A DNA stretch of 64,000 bases from Stutzerimonas kunmingensis (GTDB lineage: Bacteria > Pseudomonadota > Gammaproteobacteria > Pseudomonadales > Pseudomonadaceae): contig NZ_CP090366.1 of the NCBI RefSeq assembly GCF_021432085.1, positions 682,001-746,000 of the forward strand. Direction: 5' to 3'. The first letter of the stretch is position 1. Every line of letters begins with the position of its first letter. The notes below the pieces were generated by a model. It had not been told where the DNA came from, searched no databases, and worked only from the letters and a program-made list of their open reading frames with translations. A program made the position numbers and the translations under genes. Shown here one piece after another: positions 57,269-64,000 of the stretch.

Positions 57269-58279
57269 ATGACTCTGCAATACGTTCCCATCATCGACCT
57301 GGCGCCGTATTTCGCCGGTACGCCGGAGGGCAAGGCCCAGGTGGCCAAGGCCGTGGACCAGGCCTGTCGCGACATCGGCTTTCTGGTCATCACCAATCAT
57401 CAGATCCCCAGTGAACTGATCGAGCGCGTGTCGCGGCTGACGCGGCAGTTCTTCGCCTTGCCGTTGCCGGAAAAGCGCAAGGTCGACCGGCCCAGCCCGG
57501 AAATGGTGCGCGGCTACAGCGCCATCGCCGAGGAGAGTCTGTCGTACTCGCTGGAAGAGGCGTCACCGGGTGATCTCAAGGAATCCTTTTCCATCGGCCC
57601 CAGCGATGTGCCGGCTGAGGACTACTACCGCTGCGCCGCTGCCGGCCCGCATTTCGCGCCGAACGTCTGGCCCACCGGCATCGCGGGTTTCGAGCAAACC
57701 TATCGCGAATACTTCGCTGCCATGAGCGAGCTGTCGCAGTCGCTGATGCGCATCTTCGCCCTGGCACTGGAGCTGCCGGAAACCTTCTTCGACGACAAGA
57801 TCGACAAGCACATCAGCATGTTCCGCAGCCTCAGCTATCCGGACGTGAAGGGCGCGGTCGAACCCGGACAGTTGCGCGCCAGTGCCCACACCGATTACGG
57901 CAGCCTGACCATCGTCAAGCCGGACAACGCGCTGGGCGGTTTGCAGGCACGCAACCGTCAGGGCGAATGGGTAGACGTGCCCTACGTGGAGAACGGCTTC
58001 GCAGTGAACATCGGCGACCTGATGATGCAGTGGACCAACGATCAGTGGATTTCCACGCTGCATCGGGTGATCAACCCGCCTGAGGACAGCCCTGCCGACA
58101 ACGGGCGACAGTCACTGGTGTTCTTCCACCAGCCCAACTACGACGCGCTGATCGAGTGCCTGCCGGGATGCCTAGCCGCGGGCGAAGCGCCACGCCACGC
58201 GCCGGTCACCTCCGGCGACAACCTGCTCTCCAAGTTCGTCAAGCAGACCACCTTCGGCAAAGGCCTGGAGGTCGCATGA
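57269..58279 (+). CDS. 2-oxoglutarate/Fe(II) oxygenase, isopenicillin-N-synthase-like
   Basis: A 336-residue cytoplasmic oxygenase: an N-terminal DIOX_N domain (PIIDLAPYFAGTP; DIGFLVITNHQIP) and a C-terminal jelly-roll. Iron ligands are His207, Asp209 (SAHTDYGSLTIV) and His265 (STLHRVINPP); 2-oxoglutarate binding is by Arg280 and Ser282 (GRQS). Plants and fungi use this fold for hydroxylations, including thymine 7-hydroxylase; bacterial members are mostly uncharacterised. It is the first gene of a six-gene operon with a nucleoside-type importer. ATG 57269 (MTLQYVPIIDL) has GAGGAG 10 bp upstream. Confidence 0.9.
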   Translation: MTLQYVPIIDLAPYFAGTPEGKAQVAKAVDQACRDIGFLVITNHQIPSELIERVSRLTRQFFALPLPEKRKVDRPSPEMVRGYSAIAEESLSYSLEEASPGDLKESFSIGPSDVPAEDYYRCAAAGPHFAPNVWPTGIAGFEQTYREYFAAMSELSQSLMRIFALALELPETFFDDKIDKHISMFRSLSYPDVKGAVEPGQLRASAHTDYGSLTIVKPDNALGGLQARNRQGEWVDVPYVENGFAVNIGDLMMQWTNDQWISTLHRVINPPEDSPADNGRQSLVFFHQPNYDALIECLPGCLAAGEAPRHAPVTSGDNLLSKFVKQTTFGKGLEVA

Positions 58280-58662
58280 GCACGCTTTCCTACGTCAACG
58301 TTTTCGCCCGCGACATCGAAGCGCTGAGCGGCTTCTACCGCGAGCTGTTCGGCTTCCGGAACATTCCCGAGATCGCCTCGCCGATCTTTCGCGGGTTGGA
58401 TACCGGCAAGAGCTGCATCGGCTTCAACGCGCCGGAAGCCTATGAACTGCTGCATCTGGACGAATTCGCCGACACCCGCGGCTGCAAGTTCCTCCTGAAC
58501 ATCGACGTCGATTCGAAAGAGGAGGTCGAGCGGCTGGTACCCATCGCCGTCGCCATGGGCGCGCGGCTGATCAAGGCGCCCTACGAGACCTATTACCACT
58601 GGTATCAGGCGGTGCTGCTGGACCCGGAAGACAACGTGTTTCGCATCAACCACATGCTTTGA
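58276..58662 (+). CDS. VOC family protein of the oxygenase/ABC operon
   Basis: A 128-residue vicinal-oxygen-chelate protein: YVNVFARDIEALSGFYRELFGF, GFNAPEAYELLHLDEF and VLLDPEDNVFRINHML. Its beta-alpha-beta-beta-beta repeats are complete. The usual metal-binding His and Glu are replaced in places (N at the first ligand), so it may bind a ligand without catalysis. Its ATG overlaps the oxygenase stop (ATGA), so the two are made together and may act on the same compound. Confidence 0.85.
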   Translation: MSTLSYVNVFARDIEALSGFYRELFGFRNIPEIASPIFRGLDTGKSCIGFNAPEAYELLHLDEFADTRGCKFLLNIDVDSKEEVERLVPIAVAMGARLIKAPYETYYHWYQAVLLDPEDNVFRINHML

Positions 58663-58687
58663 CGTGCCAACCTCAGGAAGACCAAAA

Positions 58688-59791
58688 ATGCTCAATCAGA
58701 TGAAACGGACCTTGTGTGCGGCGGTGGCTCTCGGCCTGGCGACGACTGTTGGCGCCGCCTCGGCGAAGGAAGGGCAAGGGCTGACCCTCGATAAACCGGC
58801 GAAGATCGCCATGCTCTACATCAGCCCGCGCAATGACGGTGGCTGGACCCAGGCCTTCGACGAGGCGCGGCAGAAGCTCGAAGCCGAGCTGGATACCAAG
58901 ATCCAGTACGTCGAAAGCGTGCCGGAGAACGCTTCATCGATCCGCCCGGCAGTGGACCGGCTGATCCAGCGCGGCGCCAACGTCATCATCGGCACCGCCT
59001 TCGGTTATTCCGACACCTTCAAGGAGCTGGCCGCCAAGTATCCGGACGTGGCCTTCCTCAACGGCTCGGGCACCACCAACAGCGCCAACCTCGAATCCTT
59101 CTACGGCCGCACCTACGAAAGCCAGTACCTGTGCGGCATGGCCGCCGGCGCGGCGTCGAAGACCGGCAAGCTCGGTTTCGTCGCGGCCAACCCCTTCGGT
59201 CAGGTGAACTGGACGGTCAACGCCTTCGCCCTCGGCGCCCAGGCGATCAACCCCGACGCCACCGTCACCGTGGTCTACACCGGCGCCTGGAACGATCCGG
59301 TCAAGGAGCGCGCCGCGGCGATGGCGCTGATCGATGCCGGCGCCGACGTGCTCGGCCAGCACGTCGACAGCCCGACGCCGCAGATCGTCGCCCAGGAGCG
59401 CGGTGTGCATGGCACCGGTCACCACCGCGACATGCGCGAATTTGCCCCGGACGCCACCGTCTGCTCGTCGGTCTGGGTGTGGGACAGGTTCCTCGCGCCG
59501 GAGCTGAAGAAGATCAGCGCCGGCAACTGGACGCCGCCGGAGAACGGCGCGCTGCTGTCCATGGCCGAAGGCGGTACCGATGCAGCCTGCTGTGGCCCGG
59601 CGGTCTCCGAAGCGGACAAGGCGAAGATCATGGCCGCCCGCGAAGCGTTGCTCAAAGGCGAGATGCAGATCTACGCCGGCCCGATGCTCGACCGTGACGG
59701 CACCGAGCGCATCGCCGCCGGTGAGGTGATGGCCGACCCAGCGCTATGGCAGATGGACTGGTTCGTCAAGGGAGTGACCACCCAGCAATGA
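58688..59791 (+). CDS. BMP/PnrA family ABC transporter substrate-binding protein
   Basis: A 367-residue periplasmic receptor. The signal peptide is LCAAVALGLATTVGAASA (cleavage near 29). The Bmp fold follows: PAKIAMLYISPRNDGGWTQAFD, NVIIGTAFGYSDTFKELAAKYPDVAFLNGSG, GFVAANPFGQVNWTVNAFALGAQ and GADVLGQHVDSP. BMP/PnrA proteins bind nucleosides or related bases; the aromatic in GGWTQ takes the stacking place. The start is ATG 58688 with AGGAAG upstream; the ATPase gene overlaps its stop. Confidence 0.9.
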   Translation: MLNQMKRTLCAAVALGLATTVGAASAKEGQGLTLDKPAKIAMLYISPRNDGGWTQAFDEARQKLEAELDTKIQYVESVPENASSIRPAVDRLIQRGANVIIGTAFGYSDTFKELAAKYPDVAFLNGSGTTNSANLESFYGRTYESQYLCGMAAGAASKTGKLGFVAANPFGQVNWTVNAFALGAQAINPDATVTVVYTGAWNDPVKERAAAMALIDAGADVLGQHVDSPTPQIVAQERGVHGTGHHRDMREFAPDATVCSSVWVWDRFLAPELKKISAGNWTPPENGALLSMAEGGTDAACCGPAVSEADKAKIMAAREALLKGEMQIYAGPMLDRDGTERIAAGEVMADPALWQMDWFVKGVTTQQ

Positions 59792-61365
59792 GCAACCTCA
59801 ACGCGATCCAGCTTTCCGGGGTCAGCAAGTCGTTCGACGGCTTCATGGCCCTGTCCCAGGCGGACTTTACCGCCAGGTGGGGCGAGGTCCATGCGCTGCT
59901 CGGCGAGAACGGCGCGGGCAAGTCGTCGCTGATGAACATCGCCGCCGGCCTCTACGCACCGGAGAGCGGATCGCTGTTGATCAACGACAATGCGGTGCGG
60001 CTCAGCGGCCCGCGGGATGCCAGCCGCTACCACATCGGCATGGTTCATCAGCACTTCAAGCTGGTGAAGCCCTTCACCGTGGCCGAGAACATCCAGCTGG
60101 CGCTGCCCGAGGGGCCGGGCAACCACGCCTTCTCGGGCAGCCATCGCCAGCGCCTGGCGGCTTTGGAGCAGCGGATCAGCGACAAGGCGGCCGAGCTGGG
60201 TTTCAGCATCGACCCGCGCAAGATCACCGAGTCGCTTTCGGTGGCCGAGCAGCAGCGGGTGGAGATTCTCAAGGTGCTGCTGGCCGGCGCGCGCATCCTG
60301 ATCCTCGACGAGCCGACGGCGGTACTGACCGACGGGGAAGCCGAACGCCTGCTGGAAACGGTGCGCGCGTTCGCCCGCCAGGGCGCGGCGGTGATCCTGG
60401 TCACCCACAAGATGAGCGACGTGAAACGCTTCGCCGACCGCGTCACCGTGATGCGGGGCGGTCGCACCATCCAGACCCTCGACCCGCAGACGGTATCGGT
60501 GCCCGAGCTGGTGCGCCTGACCGTGGGTGATTCCGCGCCGGCCAGCGAGTATCAGCCGGCGACACCGGGTGAGGTGCGGCTGCAGGTGCGCGATTTGCGT
60601 TCGACCGGGGCAGGCGGACACGGCGCGCTAAATGGCGTGACGCTGAGCCTACGTGCCGGCGAGATCTATGGTGTCGCTGGAGTCGGAGGCAACGGCCAGA
60701 GCGAACTGGCCAACGTGCTGATGGGGTTGCCGGAGCCCTGCCAGGGCACGCTGGACTTGGCGGGCTTCGGCGACTTGCGCCGGGCCAGCCCGGAACAGCG
60801 GCGCCAGCTGCGCATCGCTGCAATCCCTGCTGACCGCTACGGCACCGCGCTGGCTGGCGAGCTCTCGGTGGCCGAGAACTTCGGTGTCGGGCAGATCCAC
60901 AGCGGGCGCTATGGCTCGTTTTTCAATCTGCGGCGCAAGCGTCTGGAGGCCGATGCTGCTGAGGCGGTGGCCGGGTTCGACGTGCAGGGCGTGCGCTCGC
61001 TGAAGCAGAAGGCCGCGCTGCTTTCCGGCGGCAACGCGCAGAAACTGGTGATCGCTCGCGAGTTCTCCCGCGATCCGCAACTGGTGCTGGTACACAGCCC
61101 CAGTCGCGGGCTGGACGTACGCGCCACCGCCGCCGTGCATGCCCGCCTGCGTGCAGCGCGGGATGCCGGCGCAGCGGTGCTGGTGATCAGCGAAGACCTC
61201 GATGAGGTGCTGGCCCTGGCCGATCGCATCGGCGTGATGAGCGGCGGGCGCATCGTCGCCGAATTCGACCGGCCCGCGGATCGCCAGGCCATTGGTAGGG
61301 CGATGGTCAGTCATGGGGAGCTGAGCCATGGCGAGTTGAATCTAGAAGGGGTAAACCATGAATGA
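59788..61365 (+). CDS. ABC transporter ATPase, duplicated nucleotide-binding domains
   Basis: A 525-residue sugar/nucleoside-class ATPase. The first domain is canonical: Walker A GENGAGKSS, signature LSVAEQQRVEILK, Walker B ILILDEPTAVLT. The second is altered: the Walker A position reads GVGGNGQSE, the signature LSGGNAQKLVIARE is intact, and Walker B LVLVHSPSRGLDV lacks the usual acid pair. Such asymmetry is normal for the NupA/YufO group. It overlaps both neighbours (4 and 8 bp). Confidence 0.92.
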   Translation: MSNLNAIQLSGVSKSFDGFMALSQADFTARWGEVHALLGENGAGKSSLMNIAAGLYAPESGSLLINDNAVRLSGPRDASRYHIGMVHQHFKLVKPFTVAENIQLALPEGPGNHAFSGSHRQRLAALEQRISDKAAELGFSIDPRKITESLSVAEQQRVEILKVLLAGARILILDEPTAVLTDGEAERLLETVRAFARQGAAVILVTHKMSDVKRFADRVTVMRGGRTIQTLDPQTVSVPELVRLTVGDSAPASEYQPATPGEVRLQVRDLRSTGAGGHGALNGVTLSLRAGEIYGVAGVGGNGQSELANVLMGLPEPCQGTLDLAGFGDLRRASPEQRRQLRIAAIPADRYGTALAGELSVAENFGVGQIHSGRYGSFFNLRRKRLEADAAEAVAGFDVQGVRSLKQKAALLSGGNAQKLVIAREFSRDPQLVLVHSPSRGLDVRATAAVHARLRAARDAGAAVLVISEDLDEVLALADRIGVMSGGRIVAEFDRPADRQAIGRAMVSHGELSHGELNLEGVNHE

Positions 61366-62494
61366 ACAGGTACGCCCCGTGATGCTCGAGCAGGCCACGC
61401 AGGCGGCCGAGCGCCCGAAACAGCCGCTGCTGTCGCGGCGTTACGCACTGGAGATCCGCCAGCAACTGGCCTGGCATTGGCAGGCTGCGATCATCGGGCT
61501 CGCCCTGTTGCTGGGGCTGGGCATCTCCGCCGCAATCCTGATCGCCGCTGGCGTACCGGCCGGTGAGCTGCTCAATGAGTTTGTCATCCTCACGGTATTC
61601 GATGCACAGAGCCTGAAAGCGGTCTTGTTTCAGGCATCGCCGATGATCCTCGTCGGCTTGGCCGGCTGCATGGCCTTCCGCGCCAGGTTCTGGAACCTCG
61701 GGCTTGAGGGTCAGATGATCTGGGGCGCCATCGGTGCCACGGCGGTCTCACTGTTCGAGGTCGGCCCTCCCGCGCTGCGCCTGCCGCTGATGCTGGCCGC
61801 GGCCGTTTTCTGCGGCCTGCTCTGGGCGCTGGCGCCGGTGCTGCTCAAGCTGCGGCTGAAGGTCAACGAGATCATCTCGACACTGATGCTCAACTACCTG
61901 GCGATCAATTTCCTGCTGCACCTGCTCTACGGCAGCTGGAAAGACCCGAAGAGTTCGTTTCCCTATTCGCCGCAGTTTCAGCCGTTCGAGCGCCTGCCCG
62001 AACTGCTCGAGGGCATCAGTGCCGCGGTGCCGCTGGCGGTGGTCGTCGCGTTGCTGGCGCTGTGGTTTCTCGGCATTTCCCGCGCCGGGTTGTACCTGCG
62101 CTTCGTCGATGCCAACCCCCGGGTGGCGGGCGCGGTGGGCGTGCCGGTGCAGAAGATGATCATCGGCACGGTGCTGATCTCTGGCGCCATGGCCGGGATC
62201 GCCGGGTTTCTGGTCACGGCGGGGCAGGAGGGGCGGCTGACCCAGTCGTTCTATCAGGGCTACGGCTTCTCCGGCATCCTGATTGCCTTTCTCGCGCGCA
62301 ACAATCCGCTGGCCGCGTTAGTGGTAGCACTGCTGATGGCGATGCTCTTCGTCGCCGGGCGCAGCTTGCAGGTGTTCTACCAGATCCCCTTTTCCATGGT
62401 GCAGCTCATCCAGGCAATCCTGGTGATCTGCGTCGCCTCCTCGGATTTCTTTATCCGCCACCGTATCCGCCGCGTTCAGGGAGGCGAAAGCTGA
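61358..62494 (+). CDS. ABC transporter permease (BPD_transp_2), subunit 1
   Basis: A 378-residue permease with about ten TM segments after a cytosolic start of about 40 residues. Family features: GLAGCMAFRARFWNLGLEGQMIWGA (EAA-like region), LRLKVNEIISTLMLNYLAINFL and GAMAGIAGFLVTAGQEGRL. It pairs with the next gene as a heterodimeric channel of a BMP-type nucleoside importer. It overlaps the ATPase gene by 8 bp and the next permease by 1 bp. Confidence 0.9.
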   Translation: MNEQVRPVMLEQATQAAERPKQPLLSRRYALEIRQQLAWHWQAAIIGLALLLGLGISAAILIAAGVPAGELLNEFVILTVFDAQSLKAVLFQASPMILVGLAGCMAFRARFWNLGLEGQMIWGAIGATAVSLFEVGPPALRLPLMLAAAVFCGLLWALAPVLLKLRLKVNEIISTLMLNYLAINFLLHLLYGSWKDPKSSFPYSPQFQPFERLPELLEGISAAVPLAVVVALLALWFLGISRAGLYLRFVDANPRVAGAVGVPVQKMIIGTVLISGAMAGIAGFLVTAGQEGRLTQSFYQGYGFSGILIAFLARNNPLAALVVALLMAMLFVAGRSLQVFYQIPFSMVQLIQAILVICVASSDFFIRHRIRRVQGGES

Positions 62495-63420
62495 TGGACA
62501 TGATCGCCAACTGGCTCGGCAACACACCGGACTTCGCCGTACCTTTTGCCCTCGCGGCGCTGGGGCTGATTCTTACGGAACGCGCCGGCGTGCTGGCCCT
62601 CGGCGCCGAAGGGCTGATGTTGGTCGGTGCGTTGGCCGGTATCGGCGCGCAGCTGGCTTACGGCACGCCGGGCATCTCCCTATTCCTGGCCATGGTTGCA
62701 GCAGCGGTGGTGTCGTTGCTGTTCGCACTGATGGTACTGGTGCTGCGGATCAACCAGGTGATCGCAGGGTTGGCGCTGGTGTTCTTCTGCCAGGGGCTGA
62801 CCGGGCTGCTCGGCACGCTGCTGGACTGGACCAACAAGCCGGTGAAGGGATTGGGCGCGGTCGAGCTGTGGCCGCTGTCGGAGTCGCCGCTCGTGGGCAA
62901 AGTCTTCGTGCAGAACCCGCTGGTGTTCATGACGCCGCTGATCTTTCTCGCCGTGGTCTGGTTTCTTACCCGCACCACCACCGGTCTGCGGATGCGTGCG
63001 GTGGGTGAAAACCCCCAGGCGGCCGACGCAGCGGGCATTTCCGTGCTCGGTTATCGGCTGGTGGCGATTCTCGCTGGCTCCGCGCTGATAGGCCTTGCGG
63101 GCGGCTATATCTCGGTGCTCAGCACCAAGTTGTGGATTGCCGACATGACTGGCGGCCGCGGCTGGATCGCCGTGGCGCTGGTGATCTTCGCCCGCTGGTC
63201 ACCCTGGAAGGCCCTGGCCGGTGCGCTGCTGTTCGGCTGCATCGAGGCGCTGATCCCGCATCTGGCCGCTGCCGGGGTGCGTCTGCCGCAGTACTTCGTG
63301 CTGATGACGCCCTACGCCGTGACCCTGGCGGTGATGATCTGGGTTGCCAGCGGCAAGAACGTTTCCGGCAATCAGCCGGGCGCACTGGGTATTCCCTTTA
63401 TCCGCGAGGAGCGCCGCTGA
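62494..63420 (+). CDS. ABC transporter permease (BPD_transp_2), subunit 2
   Basis: A 308-residue permease with about nine TM segments: LILTERAGVLALGAEGLMLVGAL, LRINQVIAGLALVFFCQGLTG, GENPQAADAAGISVLGYRL and GRGWIAVALVIFARWSPWKAL. ATG 62494 shares its A with the preceding stop. The open frame extends upstream of 62494, but that part is antisense-free overlap with the first permease and is not this gene. It is the last gene of the operon and ends inside a hairpin. Confidence 0.9.
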   Translation: MDMIANWLGNTPDFAVPFALAALGLILTERAGVLALGAEGLMLVGALAGIGAQLAYGTPGISLFLAMVAAAVVSLLFALMVLVLRINQVIAGLALVFFCQGLTGLLGTLLDWTNKPVKGLGAVELWPLSESPLVGKVFVQNPLVFMTPLIFLAVVWFLTRTTTGLRMRAVGENPQAADAAGISVLGYRLVAILAGSALIGLAGGYISVLSTKLWIADMTGGRGWIAVALVIFARWSPWKALAGALLFGCIEALIPHLAAAGVRLPQYFVLMTPYAVTLAVMIWVASGKNVSGNQPGALGIPFIREERR

Positions 63421-63434
63421 AGGTCACGGCGCTC
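63409..63434. terminator. Hairpin over the end of the ABC operon
   Basis: GAGCGCCG (63409-63416) and CGGCGCTC (63427-63434) pair perfectly around a 10-nt loop that contains the permease stop. The convergent gene's stop is at its far edge. Confidence 0.5.
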
Positions 63435-63813
63435 ATTGCGCCGGGCTCTGGTCGCTGGAGCGGCAAGTGATCTCCGCGTAGGGCTCGTCCGGCGAATAGT
63501 CCCCAGGCACCCGCTCGGTGCGCTGGGTATTTGGCGCGACGGTGAAAACCGGCGACGCCGAGGTATCCGAGCGCGCGTCATTCGGTACATGGAACTCGCA
63601 GGTGATCTGGCCGCCTGTGCGGTTCATCACCTTCACCGCCCGCACGCCAAGCAGCTGGCCTTCGACCCCTTCGGATTTGGCCGGCACGCCCATCGGACTG
63701 ATCTCCACATCGAGGCCGTTGAGGTGGGTGACCACTTCCGGCGGCGGCGTTTGTGCGAACGCCAGCGGGGCACAGAGCGCCAGACCGCAGGCGAGAAATA
63801 GCTGCTTGCTCAT
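63433..63813 (-). CDS. Small exported protein, unknown function
   Basis: A 126-residue protein with a signal peptide (MSKQLFLACGLALCAPLAFAQ, cleavage after residue 21). The mature part is about 105 residues and beta-rich: VKVMNRTGGQITCEFHVPNDAR, then VFTVAPNTQRTERVPGDYSPDEPYAEITC, with two Cys that may form one disulfide. It resembles small periplasmic beta-sandwich proteins of pseudomonads with no known role. GGAGG precedes ATG 63813. The last 190 bp of the window beyond it contain nothing that I can support. Confidence 0.72.
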   Translation of the reverse strand: MSKQLFLACGLALCAPLAFAQTPPPEVVTHLNGLDVEISPMGVPAKSEGVEGQLLGVRAVKVMNRTGGQITCEFHVPNDARSDTSASPVFTVAPNTQRTERVPGDYSPDEPYAEITCRSSDQSPAQ

Positions 63814-64000
63814 TGAAACCTCCAATATTCGGTCCCCGTTAGAAGAGCTGGCCGGGGGTCGGTTCGATCGCTGCGCCAATCAATGATTGCAAATGATTAG
63901 AAGCGTCAAAAAAATGGTTGGCATGATTTGTGATGGCTCAAAGCCATGATTGATCTTGCCGTGCCATTTGCGCCGTGTTGAACTGCAGCCGTCGCCAATG

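Noticed and set aside
60660-61365. Broken second ATPase domain
   Set aside because: Degenerate Walker A/B in the second domain is usual in NupA/YufO-type ATPases; the reading frame and signature motif are intact.

Overview
The window reads as a chromosomal segment of a GC-rich gammaproteobacterium of the Pseudomonas/Stutzerimonas type. The evidence is the gene families present (DUF3094, DUF1631 next to nadC, ZapE after trpS, long-form TrpS, DksA2-type DksA, FtnA-type ferritin) and sigma-28, Zur, CueR and sigma-54 sites of pseudomonad style. The genus is an inference; no rRNA or marker alignment was possible. There is no CRISPR array, prophage or insertion sequence. Genes are closely packed on both strands, and convergent pairs are often separated by strong hairpins.

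Layout. 1-5200: clpB tail, a tRNA-Asn/Pro/Lys cluster with its own promoter, ndh, a DUF3094 membrane peptide and DUF1631. 5.2-10 kb: nadC, zapG-like, an alpha/beta hydrolase, trpS, zapE. 10-19 kb: GlxA-type regulator, nfi, ampD-ampE, a chemoreceptor with a sigma-28 promoter, tatD, ada, RIO kinase. 19-25 kb: an RND efflux operon (MFP-RND-OMF) divergent from a haem-ligand-less ferritin. 25.5-27.5 kb: a second chemoreceptor, also with a sigma-28 promoter. 27.6-32.8 kb: copper operon copA-cueR divergent from copZ, with two CueR boxes, then a TetR/drug-MFS pair. 33-34 kb: adenine deaminase behind a sigma-54 promoter. 35.2-38 kb: a cytosolic copper-storage protein and a Zur-type zinc-starvation operon (dksA2, COG0523 GTPase, DUF1826). 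38-43.4 kb: uracil catabolism (rutA-F, with rutR divergent). 43.4-56.9 kb: mixed metabolic and regulatory genes, including an Old Yellow Enzyme next to ArsR, a CNNM-type transporter, a large phytase-esterase-like protein, an EamA transporter broken by an in-frame amber codon, and a PQQ-type sugar dehydrogenase. 57-63.4 kb: an operon of a 2-oxoglutarate oxygenase, a VOC protein and a BMP-type (nucleoside) ABC importer.

The most striking result is regulatory. The rut operon (38-42 kb) and the oxygenase/ABC operon (57-63 kb) share one composite promoter: a 15-bp GCAC-N7-GTGC (NtrC-like) site, a GACCATTTGRTC palindrome (RutR-like) exactly 22.5 bp downstream centre to centre, and a -24/-12 sigma-54 element 74-75 bp further on. 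Adenine deaminase also has a -24/-12 element. This suggests one nitrogen-scavenging nucleobase regulon and makes the oxygenase/VOC/BMP operon a candidate undescribed nucleobase uptake and oxidation pathway.
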